Positions 1 to 6,591 of a stretch of 9,155 bases of DNA are shown one piece after another. Both the position numbers and the translations under genes were made by a program. Each line of letters starts with the position of its first letter. The stretch's first letter is position 1. Source of the stretch: an uncultured Armatimonadota bacterium (GTDB taxonomy: Bacteria; Armatimonadota; Fimbriimonadia; Fimbriimonadales; Fimbriimonadaceae); contig CAMLEL010000064.1 of assembly GCA_946478935.1 (NCBI GenBank), positions 1 through 9,155 of the forward strand. Direction: 5' to 3'. The notes beneath the pieces were generated by a model, which searched no databases, had not been told where the DNA came from, and saw only the letters and a list, made by a program, of their open reading frames with translations.

Positions 1-742
1 CGTGAGCGCTGGCCAGGCTGATCGTCGCGATCAATTGCGAGATCGAGGTCTTCCCGATGAGATTCAAGGGTGAAGTCTGGCATCGGCTCTCGATCTCACG
101 GCCAACGGCAAAGTCATCCTCGGCCTTACCACCGATCAGCACAGAAGCCATGGCGATCTCGGCAAGCTTGTCGATCAATCTGGCAAACCCTTCGGGCGGC
201 CAGCGCTTGGTCACCCACCCTGCGCCTCCGTTCATGACCACGAAGGGTCGCTCAGTGGGCAGCATGGCTCGAATGCCGTCCAACGACTCCTCGTCAGGAA
301 CCAAGCCAAACTGGGCTCGATCGGCGCGGCCGCCCACGGCTCTCGCGACGTCGACGTACTGATCGACGATGTGCAGGGAGGTGGGGTCCGGTATCACACG
401 TTCACTGAAGAGCCATGCGCCCTCTCGCTGCCAGTGATAGCCAACTTTGACCTTTGCCTTTGCCCGATAAATAGCGAGGGCGCTCTTAAGCAGACCTTGA
501 AGGTCCAAGGCGGCATCAAACTCCTTTTGGAAGGTCGGCCAAGATTTCCGATCGAACCGAGGCTTCGCCTCCACCACCTCGTCGACGAACTTGCAGCGCT
601 TGACAACACTGGCAAACCGAGGATCGGCCACCCAGGTGATCTGGCTCTCAGGAAATGCCTCTTTTAGCGCTCCTGCAGCGGGCAATGAGCAAACCACGTC
701 ACCCAAAGAGGATAGGCGGCTAATGAGGAACCGCTCACCCAT
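1..742 (-). CDS. Glycosyltransferase family 9, heptosyltransferase I-like (3' end outside window)
   Basis: This open frame runs from an ATG at 742 to the left edge, giving 247 codons without a stop. The N-terminus has the GT9 signature (SSLGDVV, residues 11-17) followed by PAAGALKEAFP. LDLQGLLKSALA (79-90) is the hallmark block of WaaC-type LPS heptosyltransferases, and NGGAGWVTKRWPPEGF (171-186) is the start of the nucleotide-sugar binding C-domain. NLIGKTSISQLIATISLA at the edge is the stretch that usually precedes the conserved D-TGP-H loop, so about 70-90 residues are missing. Family knowledge: these enzymes add heptose from an ADP-activated donor to the lipid A-Kdo core at the inner membrane. 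The start overlaps the stop of the preceding GT9 gene by 8 nt (ATGGGTGA), which fits a coupled operon. WaaC is the closest named relative, but the exact sugar is not certain. Confidence 0.85.
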   Translation of the reverse strand, partial: MGERFLISRLSSLGDVVCSLPAAGALKEAFPESQITWVADPRFASVVKRCKFVDEVVEAKPRFDRKSWPTFQKEFDAALDLQGLLKSALAIYRAKAKVKVGYHWQREGAWLFSERVIPDPTSLHIVDQYVDVARAVGGRADRAQFGLVPDEESLDGIRAMLPTERPFVVMNGGAGWVTKRWPPEGFARLIDKLAEIAMASVLIGGKAEDDFAVGREIESRCQTSPLNLIGKTSISQLIATISLASAH

Positions 743-1652
743 AGAGCTTTGACACCTCGTCAAGGATCTGATCCGGAGTGACGTCACCGGGGTCGCGCGA
801 TGCGCGCAGAACGACGCCCTTCTCTGAATAGGGCCGATACAAACTCGGATCCGTTGGGCCAAACACCGATACGAAGGGTACGCCATAAGCAGCAGCGATA
901 TGTCCGGTTCCGGTATCTGCGGCAAGGTGGACCGTTGAAGATGCAACTGCCGACATGGTTTCTGCAAGGGTGAATTTGGCGACCTGATCGATTGTTCCGG
1001 GCACCGAAAATCGTGGGTCGGGCCCTGCCCCTAAAAACATGACTTCGAATCCACGTTGCAGGAGGGCCTCTGCAACCACATTCCAGTGCGGGTACTGCTT
1101 GATCCGGGCGCCCGCACCGGTTGCGATGGTGATCAGCGGTTTTGCGGTCGATATTCTGCCCAACCCCGGCATGATGGGAAGCTTGGGGATTGGGAAGTCG
1201 CCGAACTGGTTTGCCGTATGGGCCATCCGCTCGACTCGATGCACAGCGTCAGGGTCGCCCGGAGCCAACGGATTGAGCCGCCGAGCCAACCCGTCCGTCG
1301 CAAAGGCGGAGATCCGTTGGCGCGGCTTGGCAATGCGCAAGCAGATTGCCGTCTTCGAATGCCCCTGCAGATCGAGACCGAAATCGAACTTCATCTTGCG
1401 CAACACGCCAAACTGTCGAAGCTGTTCATTCCACGTTCGCGGGGAGAGCCGCCGCTTGCGCCATACGTCGCGGGGAAATTCGACTCGCTCGTTCACGAGG
1501 GAATGTGTATCGACGACCGGGGCGCAGCGAGACTCGACAGCCCAAACCAGCTTGGCGGAGGGTCTTTCCGAACGTATAGCGGTCGCTATGTAAGCGGACA
1601 TCACGCAGTCACCGATCGCTGAAAACCGTACGAAGAGAAACGACTCGGACAT
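735..1652 (-). CDS. Glycosyltransferase family 9, LPS heptosyltransferase-like
   Basis: A 305-aa GT9 protein, near the usual family length. It starts with MSESFLFVRFSAIGDCV, which places the S-x-IGD motif at residues 11-15. DLQGHSKT follows at 94-101, and DTGTGHIAAAYGVPFVSVFGPTDP-type sequence occupies about 246-269. The last block is the family's donor-binding loop (usually D-TGP-H), here with Thr in place of Pro. I chose the ATG at 1652 because it begins at the family's normal N-terminus and overlaps the preceding acyltransferase stop by one base (TGATG). An upstream ATG at 1685 would add 11 residues with no family counterpart. Role by family: transfer of heptose or a related sugar to the LPS core in the cytoplasm. 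It is more divergent than the neighbouring WaaC-like enzyme, so a WaaF-type or other core sugar role is possible. Confidence 0.85.
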   Translation of the reverse strand: MSESFLFVRFSAIGDCVMSAYIATAIRSERPSAKLVWAVESRCAPVVDTHSLVNERVEFPRDVWRKRRLSPRTWNEQLRQFGVLRKMKFDFGLDLQGHSKTAICLRIAKPRQRISAFATDGLARRLNPLAPGDPDAVHRVERMAHTANQFGDFPIPKLPIMPGLGRISTAKPLITIATGAGARIKQYPHWNVVAEALLQRGFEVMFLGAGPDPRFSVPGTIDQVAKFTLAETMSAVASSTVHLAADTGTGHIAAAYGVPFVSVFGPTDPSLYRPYSEKGVVLRASRDPGDVTPDQILDEVSKLYG

Positions 1653-2542
1653 CAGAACAATCCGCGACGACGAGCGCTCTTCCAACGGTCATGCAGCCAG
1701 AGCCACTGCTCAGGATGCTGGCGAATAACGGACTCTAGGATTTCGTTGAGGCGGATCGTGATCCGCTCCTGATCGCGACCGAAGTCTTCGGCCATCACTG
1801 GCGGATGAAACTCGGCTCGGTACTTGCCTGGACCCAATCGCGTGAAGTACGAGGGGATCAGTGGGGCCCCCGTGCGCAAATGGATCACGGCCGGACCGAG
1901 CGCGGTTCCGCACGGCTTTCCGAAAAACGGCACGAAGATATCGCCATTATTTTGGTCGTTCAGGATGCCGACCAACTCGTTGGTCTTCAGCTTGGACAGA
2001 ATCGCCCGAGCCGCATTGCCCCTAGACAGCACCTCCGCGCCCGCTCGATTTCGAAGTTCGGTGATTTTGTTCGTAATCATGCCCTGGTTGGCATCCCGCG
2101 CCACGACGTTCAGCGTAAAGCCCGCGCAATGGAACCAGTGGGCGAAACGCTCCCAGTTTCCATAGTGGGCGGTGATGATCAGCACGCCCTTGCCGAGTTC
2201 TTTGGCCGCCTTCAGGTGCTCGAGACCGATGACCTCGGCATCTCGCACCTCGTCATCCGTTCGAAGGGGAGTGCGCATAAAATCAGCGGTGACGCGGCCA
2301 AAGTGACGGTATACGCCGTGGGCGACTTCCAACCTTTTTTCTGGAGTCCACTCGGGAAAGGCGAGTTCGAGGTTCGCCAGAGTTCGATTGCGATGTTTCT
2401 TGTCGAGGCGAAAAAGGGCCATCGCGAGCTTTTCACCGCGTCTCTCAGCTCGCTCCAATGAGCCAGACAAGAACACGCGCTGACCAAAGTTAAACGCCGC
2501 CGTGCTTGCCCGATCCAGAATGACTCGCCGTTTGGATGCCAT
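1652..2542 (-). CDS. Lipid A biosynthesis acyltransferase (LpxL/HtrB family)
   Basis: A 296-aa protein with the full LpxL/HtrB layout. An N-terminal basic/hydrophobic segment lies at about 1-35. The catalytic HX4E motif is HYGNWE, with His126 and Glu131. DQNNGDIFVPFFGKPCGT (about 196-213) is the acyl-acceptor block. PEQWLWLHDRWK (277-288) is the classic C-terminal signature of the family. Family knowledge: these inner-membrane enzymes move an acyl chain from acyl-ACP onto a Kdo-lipid A precursor. The ATG at 2542 lies inside the C-terminal coding end of lpxK (53-nt overlap). The next in-frame ATG is at residue 41 and would remove conserved sequence. The stop shares a base with the next GT9 start. 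Which secondary acyl chain is added, or whether it is LpxL, LpxM or LpxP in function, cannot be told from sequence. Confidence 0.9.
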   Translation of the reverse strand: MASKRRVILDRASTAAFNFGQRVFLSGSLERAERRGEKLAMALFRLDKKHRNRTLANLELAFPEWTPEKRLEVAHGVYRHFGRVTADFMRTPLRTDDEVRDAEVIGLEHLKAAKELGKGVLIITAHYGNWERFAHWFHCAGFTLNVVARDANQGMITNKITELRNRAGAEVLSRGNAARAILSKLKTNELVGILNDQNNGDIFVPFFGKPCGTALGPAVIHLRTGAPLIPSYFTRLGPGKYRAEFHPPVMAEDFGRDQERITIRLNEILESVIRQHPEQWLWLHDRWKSARRRGLF

Positions 2543-3463
2543 GCAGTTTTTCGCCGATCCACCGTTTGAACTCGTCGGCTGGTTCGATTATGACTCTGTG
2601 ATCGAGCACAAGGAACTCGCGCGAGTCGACATCGGGACGCTTGCGCAGCTTCATCCAGTCTTTTGCGGTAACCAAGATCGGCAGGTTGGGGGGAAAGTTG
2701 GACAAAAGCTCCGGCCCGTCGAGGGTGTCATGATCAGGCATGAACAAGTGATTCTCGGTTGGCCAAGGGCACATAAGAATGAAGCTGCACTCGGCAGCGC
2801 AACCGCCTGTCCCGATAGCCTGCGGTCGATCCGGATCGACTGTTCTTCCATCCGAAATTGGCCCGGCAGCACCAGATCGGCTCGCCGGCGATTCCAGCGT
2901 GGTTCGCGGTAGGGTCCGGCGGGCAGGCACATTCGGTTTTCGGGTTCAGGCGAGTCAAGAATCATCGAGAGATGCTTTCTGAGCGGAAGGTGCTGAAATC
3001 CATCGTCCATCAGCAAGACCGCATCGGGAAACTCACGAGCGCATATCTCAGCGGCCAACACCCGTCGGCGTCCAACGATAATGGGCACAGCCGGCAATAA
3101 TTCCCGGTAAAGCGCGGGCTCATCTCCCCATTCGCTGGGATCGAGCGGCCCCTCAGGGATAAGCGTGGCCGCTTCGGAGCCCGGGCTGCCGTATCCGCTT
3201 GCGGAGAGGACGACTGAGTGACCCAGGTCGGCGAGGACCTGCGCGACGTGAAGGGTGGCCGGAGTCTTCCCGCTGCCACCGGACACAAGATTGCCAACAC
3301 ACACAACTGGCCGATGTGGCTCCTTCGCACGCTTGAGGCCCAGGCGATACACGCCGAGATACGCTTCCCAGCCGATCGCATAGATCAACGAAAGCGGCGA
3401 TAACGCCAAGCGGGCGAGTCTGGGGCCGATGGAATCGCTCTCCCAAAGCTCGCTCGCGTGCAT
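2490..3463 (-). pseudogene. lpxK: Tetraacyldisaccharide 4'-kinase (LpxK), reading frame broken by a 1-nt shift
   Basis: The 5' frame (3463 to stop at 2651, 270 codons) has the LpxK N-domain. A membrane-anchoring helix lies at about 21-42. The P-loop GNLVSGGSGKTP occupies 57-68. WGDEP is at 112-116, DDGFQH at 153-158, and LPAGPYREPR at 180-189. After residue 236 (LGQP) family likeness stops in that frame. It resumes in the -1 frame with ENHLFMPDHD, then LPILVTAKDWMKL, ending at a TAA at 2490-2492. These match the usual LpxK 'PDHH' and 'T-KD--K' blocks. Joined at about 2756 the protein is 324 aa, a normal family length. LpxK phosphorylates the 4' position of the lipid A disaccharide at the inner membrane. 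I see no canonical slippery heptamer at the join, so a sequencing error or a recent mutation is likelier than programmed frameshifting. The gene starts 14 nt after the Imm50-like gene. Confidence 0.85.
2745..2770 (-). other. Frameshift site in lpxK
   Basis: On the minus strand the 5' frame reads ...GCC CTT GGC CAA CCG, giving ALGQP. Family-like sequence then continues only if one base is re-read or restored, as GAG AAT CAC (ENH). This means one nucleotide is missing relative to an intact gene. The exact base cannot be fixed, because both frames stay open across the interval. Confidence 0.7.
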
Positions 3464-3477
3464 GTCAGATTATGAGC

Positions 3478-3909
3478 TTAATGGAATTTGAGGATGACCT
3501 GGTCTGCCGAATCTGATTCGGAATCGGCTTTGGGAGGGTCAGCCTTTTCAAGCAAAGCCTCGAATCTTTCGCTGATGACGGTGCCGTAGGAACCAAATCC
3601 CTGCTCGAAGGTGGCTCGAATTCGACCATCGGCATGGTCGAAGCGAAGGTTGCTCAGAAAAGATTCCGTGAGAGTCATCGTTAATTCTTCGACTCCGGTC
3701 CATCGCAGCCGCATCCGAACACTCGGCTCTTGGGTCCCGCCCGGCTCCGGTTCATCCCGATAGTCAACCAAGAATTCGACTGACCGACTCTCCGCTTCGA
3801 TTTCGATCTGGCGAAGGCGGGCGTCATGAAGGGTTGGATAAAAGCCGAAGAGCTGACGCAGCAAGCCGCCATCCGTGGTTTCTGCCCAAACCGCATCATG
3901 TTCACTCAC
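3478..3909 (-). CDS. Small Imm50-like protein of unknown function heading the lipid A operon
   Basis: A 143-aa soluble, acidic protein with no signal peptide or membrane segment. FGFYPTLHDARLRQIEIE (21-38) followed by alternating beta-type stretches is reminiscent of Imm50-type immunity or YxiJ-like proteins. Those stretches include SVEFLVDYRD, VRMRLRWTGVEELTMTL and LRFDHADGRIRATF. The resemblance is by eye only; no catalytic residues are evident. The C-terminus is Asp/Ser/Glu-rich (about 122-136). The start is probably the GTG at 3909, with an adjacent in-frame TTG at 3912. No clear ribosome binding site precedes either. The gene lies 14 nt upstream of lpxK on the same strand and only 20 nt from the divergent HIT gene start. 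Any promoter must therefore overlap the HIT coding region. No toxin gene is nearby, so an immunity role is not supported by context. Confidence 0.65.
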   Translation of the reverse strand: MSEHDAVWAETTDGGLLRQLFGFYPTLHDARLRQIEIEAESRSVEFLVDYRDEPEPGGTQEPSVRMRLRWTGVEELTMTLTESFLSNLRFDHADGRIRATFEQGFGSYGTVISERFEALLEKADPPKADSESDSADQVILKFH

Positions 3910-3929
3910 CAATGGAGAATACTGGCTTC

Positions 3930-4262
3930 ATGGCGACCCTGTTCACGAAGATCATCAATCGGGAGATTCCGGCAGACATCGTCTACGAGGACGAACACGT
4001 CGTTGCGTTTCGAGATTTGAATCCGCAGGCGCCCGTCCATGTTCTCATCGTTCCGCGCACGGAAATCGGCGGAGTCGCGACATTGCCTGCTCAGGGTGAC
4101 CATCAGCACCTCATGAATGCGGCAAAGCTAATCGCAGAAGCAGAGGGGCTGAGCGGAGGCTACCGGCTGGTGGTCAATCAAGGCGAGGATGCGGGCCAGT
4201 CTGTGGACCACTTGCACATGCACCTGCTTGGTGGCCGGAAACTTGCTTGGCCGCCCGGTTAA
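3930..4262 (+). CDS. HIT family (HINT-type) nucleoside phosphoramidase/hydrolase
   Basis: A 110-aa protein of typical HINT length. It opens with MATLFTKIINREIPADIVYEDE and has the NPQAPVHVLIVPR strand. It ends in the histidine triad HLHMHLL (His94, His96, His98) followed by GGRKLAWPPG, which is the HINT C-terminal signature. The family hydrolyses AMP-lysine- or aminoacyl-adenylate-type phosphoramidates in the cytoplasm using the middle His as nucleophile. I chose the ATG at 3930 because homologues begin at 'TLFxKII'. In-frame ATGs at 3834 and 3912 would add unrelated residues overlapping the divergent gene. A GGAG at 3914-3917 is rather far (12 nt) from the chosen start, so 3912 remains possible only for a different ribosome site. 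The gene is a lone transcription unit ending at a hairpin. Confidence 0.92.
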   Translation: MATLFTKIINREIPADIVYEDEHVVAFRDLNPQAPVHVLIVPRTEIGGVATLPAQGDHQHLMNAAKLIAEAEGLSGGYRLVVNQGEDAGQSVDHLHMHLLGGRKLAWPPG

Positions 4263-4268
4263 GAGGAG

Positions 4269-4296
4269 ATTCGGCCGCGATCGAGCGCGGCCGAAT
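4269..4296. terminator. Bidirectional hairpin terminator between convergent genes
   Basis: A perfect 11-bp inverted repeat (ATTCGGCCGCG / CGCGGCCGAAT) flanks a 6-nt loop, in the 39 bp between the HIT stop (4262) and the lipoprotein stop (4302). The stem is very GC-rich. The flanks are pyrimidine-rich on both strands (GCTTCTC on plus, CTCCTCTT on minus) rather than a clean U-tract, so intrinsic termination is likely but not textbook. Confidence 0.75.
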
Positions 4297-4301
4297 GCTT
4301 C

Positions 4302-4493
4302 TCAATTGCCTGGACTCGTTCCCGTCGTCGGTGGAGCCGTGGCAGAAGGCGGCGCCGGTGGCGGACCCCAGTTTGGCGGTGGATCAGACTTCGCGAAGTC
4401 CTCTTTGGTGTAACCCTTCGTTTCGCCGCTCGAACTGGAACAGCCGACTGCCAAGATGACAAGAACGACGATTGCGCTCAGAGCTTTCATCAT
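4302..4493 (-). CDS. Small proline-rich lipoprotein coupled to the pseudopilin
   Basis: A 63-aa predicted lipoprotein. It starts [18 protein letters not shown], a short basic N-terminus, a hydrophobic core and a lipobox LAVGC with the lipid-accepting Cys at residue 18. The 46-residue mature part is Ser-rich at first, then has [12 protein letters not shown] and a Pro/Thr/Ala-rich tail with no secondary structure expected. It has no recognisable domain. I chose the ATG at 4493 (next codon also ATG) because it overlaps the pseudopilin stop as ATGA. It is also preceded by AAGGGA about 8 nt upstream. A longer frame from 4559 would bury the signal peptide. The coupled arrangement suggests it is made with the pseudopilin and may help its export, anchoring or assembly; that is inference. 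It ends at the hairpin shared with the HIT gene. Confidence 0.72.
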   Translation of the reverse strand: MMKALSAIVVLVILAVGCSSSSGETKGYTKEDFAKSDPPPNWGPPPAPPSATAPPTTGTSPGN

Positions 4494-5380
4494 TGGTCCC
4501 TTAATGCGTCCCACATCTTGTTGAAGCCGCTTTGCCAGCATCCGCCCGAGTTGTTCCAAGAAGCGCCCTTTGACATATCCACCGATTTCTCGGGGTTCAT
4601 GCTCACGGCGTGGCCATCAGAAAACACGAAAGGCGAGTTGCCTGAGTAGGACCGATCAATGTAACCCTTGTAGGTTCGAACCGGAGCGCTGAACAATCCA
4701 TTCTGCTGAGCTGGCAAGGTGCCGTTTCCGCTGCCGCCGACCGTATCCACGGTCGATGCGCCGTTGTAGATAGAATTCCAAGGGCTGAAGGCACCCTCCA
4801 TCAGATTGCTATCGGGGTCCTTGGCGCTGCCTTTTGGCGTCCGACTCCGAGTTGCAAACAGGATCGTCTCGGCAACCATTGGGATGCCGGTTTGGGATCG
4901 CGTTCCATTCTCGTACCAGTTGGTCGAGCCACTCGTGGAGGGTCCGTTGTTGTTGATAATGCCTCGGAACTTCCATCCCCCCCAAGTAGCCGAACAGTCA
5001 CCGCCCACCGATCCATTGGCGACGTAGCTGAACTTCGGTCCCGAGTTGTAGCTTGTCGTTGTCTTGTAAATATCAGTCGGATCTTTGACGATGTCGTAAT
5101 TCTTCATGTACGGCAGGGTCAGCATGATCCAGGACTGCTGCCAGCCCCAACCGTTGGCGGGATCAACGAATTGCGCGACGAACAGATCGTCGTAATCAGT
5201 TGAGTACATCAAACTCGCCGTGCCGATTTGCTTGATGTTTGATAGTGACTGAGTCTTCTTAGCCGCGAGCTTGGCTTGCGCGAAGACGGGGAAAAGGATG
5301 GCAGCGAGAATCGCGATGATCGCGATGACGACAAGAAGTTCAATCAGGGTGAATCCTGACCGACGCACGTTGCTAGGCAT
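4490..5380 (-). CDS. Type IV pilin-like (type II secretion G-type) protein with C-terminal SDGH block
   Basis: A 296-aa prepilin. The leader MPSNVRRSG is followed by [20 protein letters not shown]. This gives the prepilin peptidase site G9/F10, the conserved Glu14 (E5 of the mature form) and the transmembrane assembly helix. The helix continues into [21 protein letters not shown]. The rest is a large Gly/Ser/Asn/Trp-rich exported domain ending with [16 protein letters not shown] (251-266), equivalent to the H-X9-DG region of planctomycete- and Armatimonadota-type pseudopilins. I chose the ATG at 5380 because GGAGG lies 9 nt upstream; a longer frame to 5410 lacks this. The gene lies 57 nt downstream of lacI on the same strand and its stop overlaps the lipoprotein start. 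Family knowledge: such proteins occur in large paralogous sets; individual functions are mostly unknown. Surface binding of a glycan is a guess from the neighbours. Confidence 0.9.
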   Translation of the reverse strand: MPSNVRRSGFTLIELLVVIAIIAILAAILFPVFAQAKLAAKKTQSLSNIKQIGTASLMYSTDYDDLFVAQFVDPANGWGWQQSWIMLTLPYMKNYDIVKDPTDIYKTTTSYNSGPKFSYVANGSVGGDCSATWGGWKFRGIINNNGPSTSGSTNWYENGTRSQTGIPMVAETILFATRSRTPKGSAKDPDSNLMEGAFSPWNSIYNGASTVDTVGGSGNGTLPAQQNGLFSAPVRTYKGYIDRSYSGNSPFVFSDGHAVSMNPEKSVDMSKGASWNNSGGCWQSGFNKMWDALRDQ

Positions 5381-5388
5381 GAGAAGTT

Positions 5389-5397
5389 TCCTCCGTT
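5389..5397 (-). promoter_or_regulatory. Strong ribosome binding site of the pseudopilin gene
   Basis: The minus strand reads CGGAGGAAA here, 9 nt before the ATG at 5380. It is the best Shine-Dalgarno in the window and decides the pseudopilin start. It also suggests that the pseudopilin is translated much more strongly than the lacI gene upstream. Confidence 0.8.
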
Positions 5398-5437
5398 GGA
5401 TGGTAATCACGCTTGAAGTGAATGAGAAATGGATTCA

Positions 5438-6451
5438 TTAAATCGTGGCTCCAGGTCGGAACAGGACAGGCAGCGAGGTTTCCATCGGCACGTCCAGCCC
5501 TCGGATTCGGTCCTGGAGGGTTCGGACCGCCGTTCTCGCGACTTGATCCCATTGACAGTCGATGGACGTCACGTCCCACGCAGGTGGGTACTCGGGTTCG
5601 ATGCCGTTGTATCCGATGACAGCAACGTCTTGAGGCACCCGCAAGCCCACTGAAATCAGCTGGGGGATTTGGACATGGGCACAGCCGTCGTCCCAAAGTG
5701 CGATCGCGGTGAAGCGATCGACCCGATCCAATGCCAGCATCTGGAGTTCATCGGCATCGAGGGCATGGTCAATCCCATAAGTCGTGCCACGCCCAAGCGC
5801 CGTTTCCATACCGAGTTTTTTGGCCTCATCCATGAATGCGAATGTTCTGCGTTTGACGCTGGTGAAGGGGTAACGAGAAGTTCTGACGAGCACACGTCGA
5901 TGGCCACGCTCGTAAAGCTTCTGAGCCTGAATGCGACCCCCGCGATCATCGTCAATGACGACCGATGGAATCGTGCCCAGAGCGTCGGTATGAGCGACGA
6001 CGGGCAGGTTCGACCCGGCGAGGAGTTCCACAACGGGATCGTCGGGAGCGGCATGAATCACCAAGCCGTCGACGCGACCATCAGAAAGGGCGCGGAATAC
6101 CTCGGTGGTGGACTTCCCATCGAAGAGTCCGAACATGAGAAGGTCTTTACCGATTTCATCGCTTGCGGCCCGAATTCCCAGAAGAATCTCACGGAGATAG
6201 GGGGACCGATCTTCGAGGCTGTGGTTGCCGCTGTAGAAGCCGATGATTCCGGTCTGTTTCGTTCGGAGTGACCGAGCAATGGGATTGACCTGGTACTCCA
6301 ACTCAGCGGCGGCAGCGATGATTCGCTCCCGCGTGGAGTCAGAGACCCTGGTGCCGGACTTGGCGCCGTTCAGGACCACGGATACCGCCATTTTCGAAAC
6401 GCCGGCCCGCTGTGCCACGTCGCCCAAGGTTGCCCGATTGGTGAGTTTCAT
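5438..6451 (-). CDS. LacI family transcriptional regulator
   Basis: A 337-aa repressor of standard LacI length. The N-terminal helix-turn-helix is TLGDVAQRAGVSKMAVSVVLNG (8-29). The hinge region VNPIARSLRTKQTGIIGFY (about 55-73) follows. The periplasmic-binding-protein-like effector domain includes GRVDGLVIHAAP, DDDRGGRIQAQKLYERGHRRV and DVAVIGYNG. The ATG at 6451 is preferred; an in-frame TTG three codons upstream is the alternative. The gene is divergent from the Gfo/Idh/MocA oxidoreductase across a 140-bp gap that holds an inverted repeat overlapping its own likely promoter. Autoregulation and control of the divergent gene are therefore likely. Downstream on the same strand are the pseudopilin and lipoprotein. 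The effector is probably a sugar or sugar acid; its identity is not visible. I see no copy of the operator repeat in the 57 bp before the pseudopilin. Confidence 0.93.
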   Translation of the reverse strand: MKLTNRATLGDVAQRAGVSKMAVSVVLNGAKSGTRVSDSTRERIIAAAAELEYQVNPIARSLRTKQTGIIGFYSGNHSLEDRSPYLREILLGIRAASDEIGKDLLMFGLFDGKSTTEVFRALSDGRVDGLVIHAAPDDPVVELLAGSNLPVVAHTDALGTIPSVVIDDDRGGRIQAQKLYERGHRRVLVRTSRYPFTSVKRRTFAFMDEAKKLGMETALGRGTTYGIDHALDADELQMLALDRVDRFTAIALWDDGCAHVQIPQLISVGLRVPQDVAVIGYNGIEPEYPPAWDVTSIDCQWDQVARTAVRTLQDRIRGLDVPMETSLPVLFRPGATI

Positions 6452-6458
6452 GATCCGC

Positions 6459-6495
6459 AACTATCGATAAATCATAACATGAATTTACGATAGTT
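6459..6495. promoter_or_regulatory. Inverted repeat, candidate LacI-family operator
   Basis: AACTATCGATAAAT (6459-6472) is mirrored by AATTTACGATAGTT (6482-6495). The reverse complement of the left arm is ATTTATCGATAGTT, so the arms agree over 13 positions with one T inserted or deleted. The spacer is 9 nt and the arms are AT-rich with a central CG, as in many LacI operators. It begins 7 bp upstream of the lacI ATG and lies between lacI and the divergent oxidoreductase. It fits an operator read by the adjacent repressor, possibly as two half-sites or two overlapping operators. Confidence 0.65.
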
Positions 6496-6498
6496 CAA
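6471..6498 (-). promoter_or_regulatory. Predicted lacI promoter
   Basis: On the minus strand, TTGAAC (6498-6493) and TATGAT (6476-6471) are separated by 16 nt, a fair sigma-70-type match. Transcription would begin near 6464, giving a 5' leader of about a dozen nucleotides before the ATG at 6451. The promoter lies almost wholly inside the inverted repeat, which would allow steric autorepression. Prediction is by eye only. Confidence 0.45.
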
Positions 6499-6591
6499 AG
6501 AGTTTTCTTGTGTTGACAACTTTCCTCGATTTGTAGTCGGAATTCCCGGGACACTCGCCAATGGCAAGTCCCTACATTCAGAATCTGAGGT

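Larger units (their letters stand above)
6452..6591. other. Divergent intergenic region, lacI / oxidoreductase
   Basis: This is the longest gene-free stretch in the window (140 bp). It holds the inverted repeat and the lacI promoter at its left end. On the plus strand it has an exact TTGACA at 6513-6518, but no good -10 at 16-18 nt spacing. Nearer the oxidoreductase is a short hairpin with outer arms GGGAC (6548-6552) and GTCCC (6568-6572). The only purine-rich site near the oxidoreductase ATG is GAGG at 6587-6590, one base before the start and too close to act as a normal ribosome site. Confidence 0.6.

Noticed and set aside
57..667. Plus-strand open frames of 101 and 98 codons at the left edge
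   Set aside because: They are antisense to the partial WaaC-like gene, which reads open from 742 to 1 with conserved GT9 motifs.
1039..1622. Two long plus-strand open frames (184 and 188 codons) opposite the GT9 gene
   Set aside because: They lie wholly antisense to a gene with clear GT9 motifs, and their translations are Arg/Ser/Pro-rich with no recognisable features.
1805..2461. 218-codon plus-strand open frame opposite the acyltransferase
   Set aside because: Shadow of the LpxL-type gene, which carries all family motifs on the other strand; no own ribosome site or homology pattern.
2745..2770. Programmed -1 frameshift in lpxK
   Set aside because: The join has no X-XXY-YYZ slippery heptamer and no obvious downstream stimulatory hairpin. 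A missing base is simpler, though not proven.
5419..5437. Short inverted repeat TGAAT/ATTCA between lacI and the pseudopilin
   Set aside because: Only 5 bp of pairing, AT-rich, no T-run. Too weak to call a terminator or operator, and unlike the repeat upstream of lacI.
5669..6271. 200-codon plus-strand open frame inside lacI
   Set aside because: Antisense to a complete LacI-family gene. The composition is what the reverse strand of that gene would give.
6513..6518. Exact TTGACA as a -35 box for the oxidoreductase
   Set aside because: No acceptable -10 hexamer lies 16-18 nt downstream, so I did not call a promoter from it alone.
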